A stretch of 64,000 bases of DNA, from positions 310,001 to 374,000 of the forward strand of contig NZ_LQRT01000001.1 in NCBI RefSeq assembly GCF_001632745.1, given 5' to 3'. Shown in pieces: positions 54,390-62,657 of the stretch. The notes under the pieces were generated by a model that ran no database searches, had not been told where the DNA came from, and worked only from the letters and a program-made list of their open reading frames with translations. Within the stretch, counting starts at the first letter, position 1; every line of letters starts with the position of its first letter. Origin of the DNA: Aquimarina aggregata. GTDB taxonomy: Bacteria; Bacteroidota; Bacteroidia; Flavobacteriales; Flavobacteriaceae. A program made the translations under genes and the position numbers.

Positions 54390-55268
54390 ATGACTCAGAA
54401 AAACCAAGAAACAAATTCAAATTACTATGAAGTATATGGTAGTAAAATGCATGTGCTTGAATATGGAAAAGAAGAAAAAGGAAATCCAATCCTTTTTTTA
54501 CATGGAAATCCATCAAACAGTTTTTTATGGAGAAATATTACACCTTATGTTCAAAAAATAGGACATCACGTTATTGTTCCCGATTTAATCGGAATGGGAA
54601 AATCAGACAAGCCTGCCATTGACTATACTTTTATGGAGCAGTATGCCTATATAGAGAATCTAATTGAGCAAATGAAGCTTAAAAACATTATTTTGGTATT
54701 GCATGATTGGGGTTCTGGACTAGGGTTTCATTATTTTGCAAATCATAAAGACAACATAAAAGCTATTGTTTTTATGGAAGGTATTATTCAGGATATTGGT
54801 ACATTTTTTCCAAAAGAAAATATTGATTTTTTCAATAAACTTCGTGGTCCCGGAGGGTATAAAATGATTGCAGAGGACAATATATTCTTAAATAATGTTC
54901 TACCAACATGGGTTTCAAGAGATTTAACTCAAGAAGAACTGGATGCTTATAAAGCTCCTTTTCAAACCATAGAAAGCAGAAAACCCATCTGGAAATTTGT
55001 TTCTCAAGTACCTTTACACGGAAAACCTGAATTAACCGCTTCGATTGTAAAAAACTATAGAGAAGCTTTACAAAACTCTAAAATACCGAAGTTGTTCTTT
55101 TATGCGGAACCTGGAGCTTTTATGCCAAAATCTGTACGAGACTGGATACTTAACAATATCCCTAAACTAAAAGCAGTGAATATCGGAAAAGGAGTTCATT
55201 TTATTCAAGAAGACAATCCAGAATTAATTGGATCGACATTAAAAGAGTGGATTACTGAATTAGATTAG
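54390..55268 (+). CDS. Haloalkane dehalogenase
   Basis: Hydrolyses carbon-halogen bonds of haloalkanes to alcohols. The 292-aa alpha/beta hydrolase has the full family signature: halide-stabilising Asn40 in HGNPSN, nucleophile Asp106 with the second halide-binding Trp107 (HDWGSGLG), catalytic acid Glu130 (FMEGI) and base His270 (GKGVHFIQED). This pattern is that of the DhaA/LinB (HLD-II) subfamily. No signal peptide, so cytoplasmic. Divergent LysR suggests inducible expression. Natural substrates in marine bacteria are uncertain, and such enzymes are common in Flavobacteriia. Confidence 0.92.
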   Translation: MTQKNQETNSNYYEVYGSKMHVLEYGKEEKGNPILFLHGNPSNSFLWRNITPYVQKIGHHVIVPDLIGMGKSDKPAIDYTFMEQYAYIENLIEQMKLKNIILVLHDWGSGLGFHYFANHKDNIKAIVFMEGIIQDIGTFFPKENIDFFNKLRGPGGYKMIAEDNIFLNNVLPTWVSRDLTQEELDAYKAPFQTIESRKPIWKFVSQVPLHGKPELTASIVKNYREALQNSKIPKLFFYAEPGAFMPKSVRDWILNNIPKLKAVNIGKGVHFIQEDNPELIGSTLKEWITELD

Positions 55269-55435
55269 TCTTTAAGACTAATCTAACACCTTATAAGCTA
55301 ACCTATACAGCTCTTAATTTAGAATATGACTTACGTAAATTCTATTCTAACTTAAGGGCCGTATTTTTAATCAACTTAGTAAACTTTTCTCTTTAAAATT
55401 AGAAGTAATGTTTAGTACAAAAAACGATATTACTA

Positions 55436-57982
55436 TTATTCTTTTTGAAGATCTTGAATTTGTACCTGTAAAACTTTACTATCAATTGTATCGCAAGTTG
55501 CTTTGATATTAATCATAGCTTCATTTAAATTAGATTGAATAATTAATAATGCCTTCCCCTTAGAAGTTGTAACACGATTGCTTTGGTGTTTTTCTAAAAC
55601 TTCTCTTCCTCCATTATCAATACCTAAAAGTTTAGCATCACCTTCGATATGAAATATTACTTCTTTCTCGTTATTCTTGATTGGGACTCCATTTTTATCT
55701 TCTAATTGGATTTGGATATGAGCTACATCATAACCATTTGCCTTTAAGTTCTCTTTATCTACCTTTATAGCAACCCGTGCTAATTCTTGAGCTGTGGTAA
55801 TAGAGCTTTCTATTTTAGTCACTTTAGACTTTGCTGTTAATTTTCCTTGACGATACGGAACTAGCCATTTTAAAATATGATCATTTTGATCTTTTAGTTT
55901 TTTAGTTCCTAAAGACGTATCATTTAAAAATAAGGTTACTTCTGGCTGATTTGTATACACTTCGACCACAATATCTTCTCCTTTTTTGTAGTTCCAATGC
56001 TCATTAACCTCATGCCATCCCCACTTTTGTCTAGCTGCCCAGTTTGGAGTTTTTTCGATTAATGTTTTCTTAGATTCTTGCCAAACATAAGGTGATTTAT
56101 CTACTAACTGTGTTGTGATAAATATATGAGGATCATCAGACCATAATGATTTAAACATATGAAAGGCTGGCTTTTTAAACCCTGCAAAATCCAACAAACC
56201 ACTATTAGAACCTCTGATAGGCCATTCTCTAGACTCTCCCATATAATCAATACCGGTCCATAAAAATATTCCGGCAATATACTCCTTATCCAGCACGTGT
56301 TTCCATTCGTGATATTTTGCCCAGTTTTCTGTTCCTAAAAATACTTTTTCAGGATAATTGCGATGTACATAGTCATACACGGATTGGCGATAGCTTAATC
56401 CTACAATATCTAGCGCATCGGCATAACCAGAAAAATTACTTACTGTTGGCATTGTAAGGTTAGCAGTAATAGGACGAGTAGTATCTATTGCTTTAACAGA
56501 TTTTGAAAGTCTTTTTGCTGTAGTTGCCAGAATATGTTTTCCTTTTTTTCCTTTATTAAAATTATCTTTTACTTGATCAATAGATAATGGTGGTTCATCC
56601 CAATAGTAATTAACATCACCAACTTTATTCTTACCCCAGTACCCAGTTGATTCACCATATCTAGGATAGGTCCATTCTATTTCATTACCAATACTCCACA
56701 TAATAACAGAGGGGTGATTTCTATCTCTTAATACCATACTTTTAATATCTTGAGAAGACCATTTGCTAAAATGCTCTGTATATCCTGTTGTTAGGGGGCT
56801 AGCCTCTATCTGATTATAATTATGGCTTTTATCCTTAGGGTTATCCCATTCATCAAAAGCTTCATCCTGAACCAAAAATCCCATTTGATCACACAAATCC
56901 AAAAATTCTGCTGATGGTGGATTATGAGCTGTACGAATAGCATTACAACCAGCTTCTTTTAAATTTTGCAATCTACGCTTCCAAACTCCTCTAGGTACAG
57001 CACTTCCTACAAGTCCTCCGTCGTGATGTATACAAACTCCTTTGATTAATGTTTGTTTCCCATTTAAGAAAAAACCTTTATCCTTATCAAAAGAAAAAGA
57101 TCGAATTCCAAAAGGAGTCTCAAAACTATCCACTACAATATTATCAATCATAATTTCTGAAACAAGTTGATACATATTTGGGTTTTCGATATCCCATAAG
57201 TAAGGAGTTTCAATATTTGTTTCTTGTATTTTATCTCTTGATGAATTAGGTTCTATTTTAATAGTGTCTTGAACATTCTTGATTTTAATACCATCGTGAT
57301 AAACTGTAGATTTAATAACAATTCTTTGTGTTTCTGAAGTTTGATTTGTTATTGTTGAATTAATCGCTACTACTGCCTTTTCTTTAGTAACTTTTGGGGT
57401 ACTTACAAATACACCCCATTGCGGAATGTGTGTTTTGCTTTTGGTCACAAGTTTTACGTTTCTATAAATCCCAGAGCCTGGATACCATCGGCAATCAATA
57501 TAAGCAGAACGATCTACTTTAACAGAAATAAGATTAGGTTGATCGTATTTTAAATATTTTGTGAGTTCGTAAGCAAACGGTGTATATCCATAAGGATGTT
57601 TACCCAGGTAATGACCATTAATCCATACTTCTGAGTTTGAATATACTCCATCAAATTGGATCCATGTAAGCTTATTTGCACTAGTAACAGGCATGTTGAA
57701 CTTTTTACGATACCAACCTATCCCACCAGGTAAAAATCCTGTTGCTCCTGCTGTTTTTTCTTGTGTAAACTCTTGTGCTATACTCCAATCATGAGGTAAT
57801 CTTACATTTTCCCAATTTTCATCAGATAAACTTCCAATTTGTTCTTTCTTAGTATCTCCATAATGAAATTGCCAATTAAAATTAAAGTCTTCGGTAATTC
57901 TAGAAGTTTTGGATTGATCTGATGTACATGCCAAAAGAAAAACACTAATCGCGATACTGCAAAAAAAGGATGTCGATTTCAT
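55436..57982 (-). CDS. GH2 beta-galactosidase-type lipoprotein
   Basis: An 848-aa lipoprotein from the ATG at 57982 (MKSTSFFCSIAISVFLLACTS, lipid Cys19). A start 21 codons upstream is rejected because the -7 box TAGTTTTG at 58050-58043 would start transcription inside it and it disturbs the signal. GH2 domains: jelly-roll N-terminus (GIGWYRKKFNMP, RWYPGSGIYRNV), Ig-like domain, TIM barrel with acid/base Glu434 (SIGNE) and nucleophile Glu552 (GTENW), then DUF4982-like C-terminal domains. Specificity (galactose, glucuronate or mannose) is uncertain. It follows an AraC operon across a palindrome. Confidence 0.88.
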   Translation of the reverse strand: MKSTSFFCSIAISVFLLACTSDQSKTSRITEDFNFNWQFHYGDTKKEQIGSLSDENWENVRLPHDWSIAQEFTQEKTAGATGFLPGGIGWYRKKFNMPVTSANKLTWIQFDGVYSNSEVWINGHYLGKHPYGYTPFAYELTKYLKYDQPNLISVKVDRSAYIDCRWYPGSGIYRNVKLVTKSKTHIPQWGVFVSTPKVTKEKAVVAINSTITNQTSETQRIVIKSTVYHDGIKIKNVQDTIKIEPNSSRDKIQETNIETPYLWDIENPNMYQLVSEIMIDNIVVDSFETPFGIRSFSFDKDKGFFLNGKQTLIKGVCIHHDGGLVGSAVPRGVWKRRLQNLKEAGCNAIRTAHNPPSAEFLDLCDQMGFLVQDEAFDEWDNPKDKSHNYNQIEASPLTTGYTEHFSKWSSQDIKSMVLRDRNHPSVIMWSIGNEIEWTYPRYGESTGYWGKNKVGDVNYYWDEPPLSIDQVKDNFNKGKKGKHILATTAKRLSKSVKAIDTTRPITANLTMPTVSNFSGYADALDIVGLSYRQSVYDYVHRNYPEKVFLGTENWAKYHEWKHVLDKEYIAGIFLWTGIDYMGESREWPIRGSNSGLLDFAGFKKPAFHMFKSLWSDDPHIFITTQLVDKSPYVWQESKKTLIEKTPNWAARQKWGWHEVNEHWNYKKGEDIVVEVYTNQPEVTLFLNDTSLGTKKLKDQNDHILKWLVPYRQGKLTAKSKVTKIESSITTAQELARVAIKVDKENLKANGYDVAHIQIQLEDKNGVPIKNNEKEVIFHIEGDAKLLGIDNGGREVLEKHQSNRVTTSKGKALLIIQSNLNEAMINIKATCDTIDSKVLQVQIQDLQKE

Positions 57983-58042
57983 TATACTAATAGGTAAGTT
58001 TATTAATGTCAACATCTTTCTTTTAAAGATGTTTTTATTCGA

Positions 58043-58050
58043 CAAAACTA
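58043..58050 (-). promoter_or_regulatory. Candidate -7 box of the GH2 promoter
   Basis: Minus strand TAGTTTTG, an exact TAnnTTTG match, with TTG at 58076-58074 about 23 nt upstream as -33. It supports the ATG at 57982 as the GH2 start. Confidence 0.5.
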
Positions 58051-58075
58051 TAATGATCCTATCTTTTCATATACA

Positions 58076-58113
58076 ACGAATAGATAAAATGTTATAACAT
58101 TTTATCTATTCGT
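58076..58113. repeat. 38-bp perfect palindrome between the AraC operon and the GH2 gene
   Basis: The sequence from ACGAATAGATAAAATGTTA to TAACATTTTATCTATTCGT reads identically on both strands with no spacer. It lies 24 nt after the AraC stop codon and directly upstream of the GH2 -33 element. It may be the terminator of the AraC operon (though no T-run follows), an operator of the GH2 gene, or both. Confidence 0.75.
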
Positions 58114-58137
58114 ACACTCTTATACCATTTATCATAA

Positions 58138-59022
58138 TTATTCCTCTGCATGAGCAAATCCAACAGTATCTCTATATAGTTGCGGAGATACATCTGTGTT
58201 GTTTTTAAAAAATCTGCTAAAATAATGCTCATCTTGATATCCTAATTCATAAGCTATTTCTTTAACTGTTTTACTCGTTAAATACAATTCTCTTTTTGCC
58301 TCAATAATTATTCTCTCAGAGATTAGATCAGTTAATGTTTTATTAAAGTATTTCTTAGTGATTTTTGCCAAAGATTTAGGAGAGATATTTAATAAATCAG
58401 CATAATCACTTGCAGAATGTTTCGATTTAAAATGAGCTTCTATATTGTCTTTTAAATTTTGTAAAATAAATGGATTTTGACTATCAGATTGTTCTTCCTT
58501 AAATTCTGGTATTTGCTGACTTTTGAGTCTAGAAGTTGTAATCAAAAATATTTTTAAATAAGATATTAATAGTTCATATTGTGCCAAATCCGGATTATGT
58601 AATTCGGTTTTTAATTGGCTTACAACCATTTCTAAAGTAGTAGCAGAAACACTATCTATTGCCACAATCGGAGAGCTGTAAACTGTATTAAACAAAACTC
58701 CATTACAAGAAACCTCTTTATGATGTTTATGAATACAGAAAAAATCAGGATGAAAATTCAAGACGACTCCCTTAACCTCTTCAGCATGAATTAACATAAA
58801 CGGTTGATAGGGTGCAAACGCTAATAAATCATTTTCAACAAAATCATATTCAGAAAAATCAACTTTTACTTTCCCTGTTCCTTTTTGAATCCATATTAAT
58901 GAAAAATAATTTAGTCTTTGAATATGATCAAAATGACTATTATCCTGAAAATAGAAAAGTTTAAAAGCTAAATTTCCGTTTTGTTGATTAATTAATGTAA
59001 AAACATTTTCTTTAAACATCAC
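58138..59022 (-). CDS. AraC-family transcriptional regulator (second paralogue)
   Basis: A 294-aa regulator; a start one codon later (MFKENVF, 59019) is equally possible. The N-terminal half is a cupin-like sensor (FSLIWIQKGTGKVKVDF, VVLNFHPDFFCIHKHHKEVSCNGVLFNTVYSSPI); the C-terminal half is an AraC HTH (YADLLNISPKSLAKITKKYFNKTLTDLI, TVKEIAYELGYQDEHYFSRFFKNNTDVSPQLYRDT). It resembles the regulator at 45042. It is the last gene of an operon whose promoter (D) carries the best pair of TTRTCCAT half-sites, so autoregulation is likely. Confidence 0.9.
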   Translation of the reverse strand: MMFKENVFTLINQQNGNLAFKLFYFQDNSHFDHIQRLNYFSLIWIQKGTGKVKVDFSEYDFVENDLLAFAPYQPFMLIHAEEVKGVVLNFHPDFFCIHKHHKEVSCNGVLFNTVYSSPIVAIDSVSATTLEMVVSQLKTELHNPDLAQYELLISYLKIFLITTSRLKSQQIPEFKEEQSDSQNPFILQNLKDNIEAHFKSKHSASDYADLLNISPKSLAKITKKYFNKTLTDLISERIIIEAKRELYLTSKTVKEIAYELGYQDEHYFSRFFKNNTDVSPQLYRDTVGFAHAEE

Positions 59023-59028
59023 CCATTG

Positions 59029-59448
59029 TTATTTAAATTTTCTTTCATTATCACGTATCGATAAGTCGTTAATACTAGCAAATCTTTTCTTCATGAGTCC
59101 ATTTTCATCAAACTCCCAGTTTTCATTGCCATATGCTCTGAACCAGTTACCCTCTTTATTTTGATATTCATATTCGAACCTAACTGCGATTCTATTTTCT
59201 GTATACCCCCAAAGTTCTTTTTTAAGTTGATAGTTTTTTTCTTTTTCCCACTTTTCAGTTAGAAAAGCGACAATTTCTTCTCTTCCGTTTATAAAATCTA
59301 CGCGATTCCGCCATTCACTATCAACAGTATATGCTTTAGAGACTTTTTCTGGGTCTTTACTATTCCAAGCATCTTCTGCTAATTGTACTTTTTGTTTGGC
59401 AGTTTCCTTGGTAAAAGGAGGCAATGGTAGTTTTTGTTCTTTACTCAT
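59029..59448 (-). CDS. NTF2-like (DUF1348-type) protein
   Basis: A 139-aa cytoplasmic NTF2-fold protein with the family pattern [106 protein letters not shown]. This is the DUF1348 group. No function is established. It lies between the AhpD-like gene (57 nt) and the AraC gene (6 nt) in one operon. Confidence 0.88.
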   Translation of the reverse strand: MSKEQKLPLPPFTKETAKQKVQLAEDAWNSKDPEKVSKAYTVDSEWRNRVDFINGREEIVAFLTEKWEKEKNYQLKKELWGYTENRIAVRFEYEYQNKEGNWFRAYGNENWEFDENGLMKKRFASINDLSIRDNERKFK

Positions 59449-59505
59449 CTCTATTTATTAATTCGATTATTAAATATAAAGTTTTAATACTAATACGTAT
59501 TCATT

Positions 59506-60045
59506 TTATTCCTCTAAAGTAAGAGCCAAAGGGTAGTCCACAGCAACTTTAGTAAAATTATGCAAGTAGTTCAAAACAACTTTCTCACTTATTTGCAGCA
59601 TTAAATCAATAAGATTCTCTTTGGTGTATCCTTGTTTAAAGAACGCCTTGGTCTTGCTTTCATGTACGTTCCCTTTATTTTTTAGTATTTCTATAGTTAA
59701 TTCTACTAATGTATTTATTTTAATATCACCACTTCTTCCTTTACGGATATCAACAATTTCTTCTTCAGTAAATCCTTTAATTTTTCCCAAAACCATATGA
59801 CTACTTAAACAATAGATAGAATCATTAAACTGGCTTACTACTAGATTTATAGCTTCTCTTTCCATTCCATTTAACGACGTTTCAGAATTTTGATACGTTA
59901 AAAACCTAAACAAACCATTCTCTGAGTGCGCCAAAACTGCATGTAGATTTGGAACAAACCCCAACGTTTCTTCAAAAACTTCAAAAATAGCTTGGTTAAC
60001 CGGCCCAACCTCTTCTTTCTTAGGGATATTGAATGTCTTGGTCAT
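59506..60045 (-). CDS. AhpD/carboxymuconolactone decarboxylase-family protein lacking one active-site cysteine
   Basis: A 179-aa CMD-fold protein. The AhpD motif is E-x-CxxC-xxx-H; here the segment reads NDSIYCLSSH with Ser76 in place of the first cysteine, leaving Cys79 and His83 (and Glu64 in EREA). A thiol-disulfide peroxidase reductase cycle needs both cysteines, so classical AhpD activity is unlikely. It is the first gene of the operon under promoter D, followed by the NTF2-like and AraC genes. Related single-Cys members exist in the family, and function is unknown. Confidence 0.85.
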   Translation of the reverse strand: MTKTFNIPKKEEVGPVNQAIFEVFEETLGFVPNLHAVLAHSENGLFRFLTYQNSETSLNGMEREAINLVVSQFNDSIYCLSSHMVLGKIKGFTEEEIVDIRKGRSGDIKINTLVELTIEILKNKGNVHESKTKAFFKQGYTKENLIDLMLQISEKVVLNYLHNFTKVAVDYPLALTLEE

Positions 60046-60067
60046 ATAATTCTCTTTAAAAACTATA

Positions 60068-60126
60068 CAAGTATACTATCATATTAATATTCGTAAAATG
60101 GACAATCATCGCAAGTTGATGGATAA
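60068..60126 (-). promoter_or_regulatory. AraC-type operator and promoter D (AhpD-like operon)
   Basis: On the minus strand: TTATCCAT (60126-60119), TTGTCCAT (60105-60098) 21 bp further, and -7 TATACTTG (60075-60068) 30 nt after the start of the proximal half-site. This is the clearest tandem pair; 37 nt of it recur at 62603-62639 with only 5 differences. Confidence 0.7.
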
Positions 60127-60132
60127 TTTTCC
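60096..60132. repeat. 37-nt intergenic repeat, first copy
   Basis: Matches 62603-62639 at 32 of 37 positions. The conserved blocks are AAATGGACAA, CGC and ATGGATAATTTTCC, which correspond to the tandem half-sites of operators D and E. Confidence 0.8.
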
Positions 60133-60166
60133 CCAAAAACTGTCCTTAACTTTATATTAGGGAAAA

Positions 60167-60225
60167 AAGTCCATTTAATAGCGTACATTCTCCAAGGAGA
60201 TTCTTAAAAATGAATCTCAAATTTG
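60167..60225 (+). promoter_or_regulatory. AraC-type operator and promoter F (thiolase operon), weaker match
   Basis: AAGTCCAT (60167-60174) and TTCTCCAA (60188-60195) are 21 bp apart, and the proximal one lies 30 nt before CAAATTTG (60218-60225), a one-mismatch -7 box. The geometry is identical to the other sites but each element is degenerate. It would make the AhpD-like and thiolase operons divergently co-regulated. Confidence 0.45.
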
Positions 60226-60322
60226 TACTACGTTGAAATGTAAGTATCTCATATAATATCAGGACAAATCATATGAACTGAAAATGTTGTCAATAGGTAA
60301 AAACTAATTTGAAAATCTAAGT

Positions 60323-61603
60323 ATGAATAATCTTAATCGTAAAGTTGCTATTATTGGTGGAGCCAGGATTCCTTTTACAAAATCTTTTACCCACTACACT
60401 CGTGTTTCGAACAATAGTTTAATGACCGGTGCTCTAAAGGCTCTCGTTAAAAAGTATAATCTTGAAGGAAAAAAAATTGACGAAATTGCTTTAGGAACTT
60501 TGATTCATTATTCAACAGATTGGAATTGGGCAAGAGAAAATGTCCTTAGTAGCGGATTAGACCCTCATTCTCCAGTTCATTTTATAAGTAGGGCATGCGG
60601 TACAAGTCTTGACGCAGCGAATACTATTGCCATGAAAATTGCAACAGGGCAGATTGATATCGGAATTGCAGGAGGAAGTGATACCAATAGTGACACTCCA
60701 TTGACTATTCGTCAATCCTTGGCGTGGGACCTTATGGATATTCGAAATGCAAAAACAACTGGAAAGCGATTACAACAAATTTTTAAAACAAAATGGTTTG
60801 ACTTTTTTAAATTGCTGTATCCAAGTGTATACGAACCTCGCACCAAAATGAGTATGGGTGATCATACAGAATTAACTGTAAAAAAATGGGGTATTAATAG
60901 AATTGAGCAAGATGAACTTGCTTACCTGAGTCATCATAAAGCTCAAAAAGCTTATGAAGATGGCTTTTATGACGATTTAGTTTATGAATTTAACGGGATC
61001 AAAAAGGATAGTATTATTAGAGGCAATACCTCTATTGAAAAACTAAGCACTCTAAAACCGGCATTTGACAAATCAGATTCTGGTACGCTAACTGCAGGAA
61101 ATAGCTCAGCGTTTACCGATGGAGCTTCTACAATTCTTCTTACCTCTGAAGAATATGCAAAAGAACATAATTTAGAAATTGAAGCAAATTTGATAGATAT
61201 TCAAAATGCGGCGTTTGATTATGTAAATGGAGAAGATTTATTACTTGCCCCAACAGTAGCGGTCTCTAACCTATTAAAACGTAATAATCTCACATTACAA
61301 GACTTTGATTTTTATGAAATACATGAAGCCTTTTCTGGACAAGTGTTAGCAACTTTAAAAGCATGGGAAAGTGATGATTTTGCGCGTAATGTTCTTAATA
61401 GAGATAAAGCTTTGGGCGCTATAGATCGTACTAAAATAAATACAAAAGGCGGCAGTACTGCCATGGGACATCCTTTTTCTGCAACAGGAACCCGAGTACT
61501 AGCCAATGCTGCAAAAATTATAAAAGAAAATGGAGGTGGTCGTTGTCTTGTTTCTGTCTGTACAGCAGGCGGAATGGGAACAGCAGCTATTGTCGAAGGC
61601 TAA
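60323..61603 (+). CDS. Acetyl-CoA acyltransferase (thiolase, FadI-type)
   Basis: A 426-aa thiolase that cleaves or forms 3-ketoacyl-CoA. The nucleophile is Cys92 in RACGTSLDAAN, the GGSDTNSD loop follows, the HEAFSGQV motif supplies a catalytic His, GGSTAMGHPFSATGTR the second His, and CTAGGMGTAAIVEG the proton-donating Cys413. The insertion around DWAWENVL-type residues (STDWNWARENVL) and length fit the FadI branch used for beta-oxidation. It forms an operon with a MOSC gene 3 nt downstream; no fadJ is adjacent. Confidence 0.92.
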   Translation: MNNLNRKVAIIGGARIPFTKSFTHYTRVSNNSLMTGALKALVKKYNLEGKKIDEIALGTLIHYSTDWNWARENVLSSGLDPHSPVHFISRACGTSLDAANTIAMKIATGQIDIGIAGGSDTNSDTPLTIRQSLAWDLMDIRNAKTTGKRLQQIFKTKWFDFFKLLYPSVYEPRTKMSMGDHTELTVKKWGINRIEQDELAYLSHHKAQKAYEDGFYDDLVYEFNGIKKDSIIRGNTSIEKLSTLKPAFDKSDSGTLTAGNSSAFTDGASTILLTSEEYAKEHNLEIEANLIDIQNAAFDYVNGEDLLLAPTVAVSNLLKRNNLTLQDFDFYEIHEAFSGQVLATLKAWESDDFARNVLNRDKALGAIDRTKINTKGGSTAMGHPFSATGTRVLANAAKIIKENGGGRCLVSVCTAGGMGTAAIVEG

Positions 61604-61606
61604 AAA

Positions 61607-62407
61607 ATGAAAAAACCTTATATCTCAAAAATTCGTGTCTATCCTGTAAAATCATTAGACCCCATAGAAGTTAATAAAGCAGAAATAGGCATTCACTCAC
61701 TTCGTTATGATAGAGAATTTGCTATGGTTGCAGATGACCGACGCTATGTAAACGCTAAACGAACTGGGCGTGTTAATCAATTAAAAGCAACTTACGACTT
61801 ACCTAATCAACGTATTTTCTTATCTCATAGAGATGGGGGAGAAATAAATGATTTTGAGTTAAGAGAAAATAATAAAGCGTTAGAAAAGTATTTAGAAGAT
61901 TTTTTTGATATGAAACTCACCTTATATCATCGTACCAGAGGCGAACTTATGGACATTCCTAAGGCGAGTAGTATCACTATTGTTAGTGAAGCATCTTTAC
62001 AATCTTTACATCAAGATTTTAGTGATCATACACTAGAAGATTTGCGATTACGTTTTCGGGCCAATATTGAAATCGGAGGTGTAGATCCTTATTGGGAAGA
62101 AAAACTATTTGGTGAACAAGGTATCGGTTTTCGTTTTCTGGTAGGCAATGTTGAGATGATTGGTGTAAGTCCTCGAGCACGTTGTAATGTTCCTCCTCGA
62201 GATCCCTTTACAGGAGAAACAGATAAAACCTTTGTAAAAACGATGCTAGAAAGTAGGTCTAAAAGCCTACCAACAGATAGTTTATTGTCAAACTATGGAA
62301 GTTTGTATCATTTAACCGTGAATACATTTGTGCCCGAATCAGAAAAAGGAAAAATAATTACGGTCGGTGATGAAATAGAAATTATCGAACCTGTACGATT
62401 GCAATAA
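61607..62407 (+). CDS. MOSC-domain protein (YcbX-like)
   Basis: A 266-aa protein: N-terminal MOSC_N beta-barrel (VYPVKSLDPIEVNKAEI, YDREFAMVADDRRYVNAKRTGRVNQLKATYDL, about 10-95) and a C-terminal MOSC domain (about 130-260; RLRFRANIEIGG, GVSPRARCNVPPRDPFTG with the conserved Cys). MOSC proteins transfer sulfur or reduce N-hydroxylated compounds with the Mo cofactor. It starts 3 nt after the thiolase stop, so translation is coupled. YcbX-like activity is plausible; no ferredoxin domain is present. Confidence 0.88.
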   Translation: MKKPYISKIRVYPVKSLDPIEVNKAEIGIHSLRYDREFAMVADDRRYVNAKRTGRVNQLKATYDLPNQRIFLSHRDGGEINDFELRENNKALEKYLEDFFDMKLTLYHRTRGELMDIPKASSITIVSEASLQSLHQDFSDHTLEDLRLRFRANIEIGGVDPYWEEKLFGEQGIGFRFLVGNVEMIGVSPRARCNVPPRDPFTGETDKTFVKTMLESRSKSLPTDSLLSNYGSLYHLTVNTFVPESEKGKIITVGDEIEIIEPVRLQ

Positions 62408-62422
62408 TAAAGTGTGTATTTT

Positions 62423-62466
62423 TTTAATTGAGGTCTGGCAATCATGTAACCAAACCCCAATTAAAA
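62423..62466. other. Long imperfect hairpin downstream of the MOSC gene
   Basis: TTTTAATTG and GGT/TGG segments pair with CCA/ACC and CAATTAAAA across two mismatches, with an 11-nt loop. The T-run lies on the 5' side, so it is not a standard terminator for either strand. It would lie in the transcript of orphan promoter E (minus strand). Confidence 0.4.
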
Positions 62467-62511
62467 CAATCTTACAAAGCTTTTGTTACCGATACTTTTC
62501 TAAGATTATAT

Positions 62512-62565
62512 TGATGATTATAGTTCTAATATCTATTTTTTAGAACCATCGTTTTGTAATCATCA
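62512..62565. other. Nested hairpin behind orphan promoter E
   Basis: TGATGATTA (62512-62520) pairs with TAATCATCA (62557-62565), enclosing GTTCTAA (62523-62529) with TTAGAAC (62540-62546). The predicted minus-strand transcript starting near 62568 would begin in this structure. No ORF of note exists in it. Confidence 0.5.
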
Positions 62566-62574
62566 TTATTAAAA

Positions 62575-62633
62575 CAAAAATACTTTTGAATCCGCGTAAA
62601 TGAAATGGACAAATAACGCTAGTTCATGGATAA
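62575..62633 (-). promoter_or_regulatory. AraC-type operator and promoter E (orphan)
   Basis: On the minus strand: TTATCCAT (62633-62626), TTGTCCAT (62612-62605) and the exact -7 box TATTTTTG (62582-62575), with the 21- and 30-nt spacings of site D. No minus-strand gene follows before the antisense side of the MOSC gene, so the promoter either drives a small RNA or is left from a lost gene. Confidence 0.65.
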
Positions 62634-62639
62634 TTTTCC
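62603..62639. repeat. 37-nt intergenic repeat, second copy
   Basis: Thirty-two of 37 positions equal 60096-60132 in the same orientation. The copies flank the thiolase-MOSC operon. Confidence 0.8.
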
Positions 62640-62657
62640 TGAAATGTTATTTTTAAT

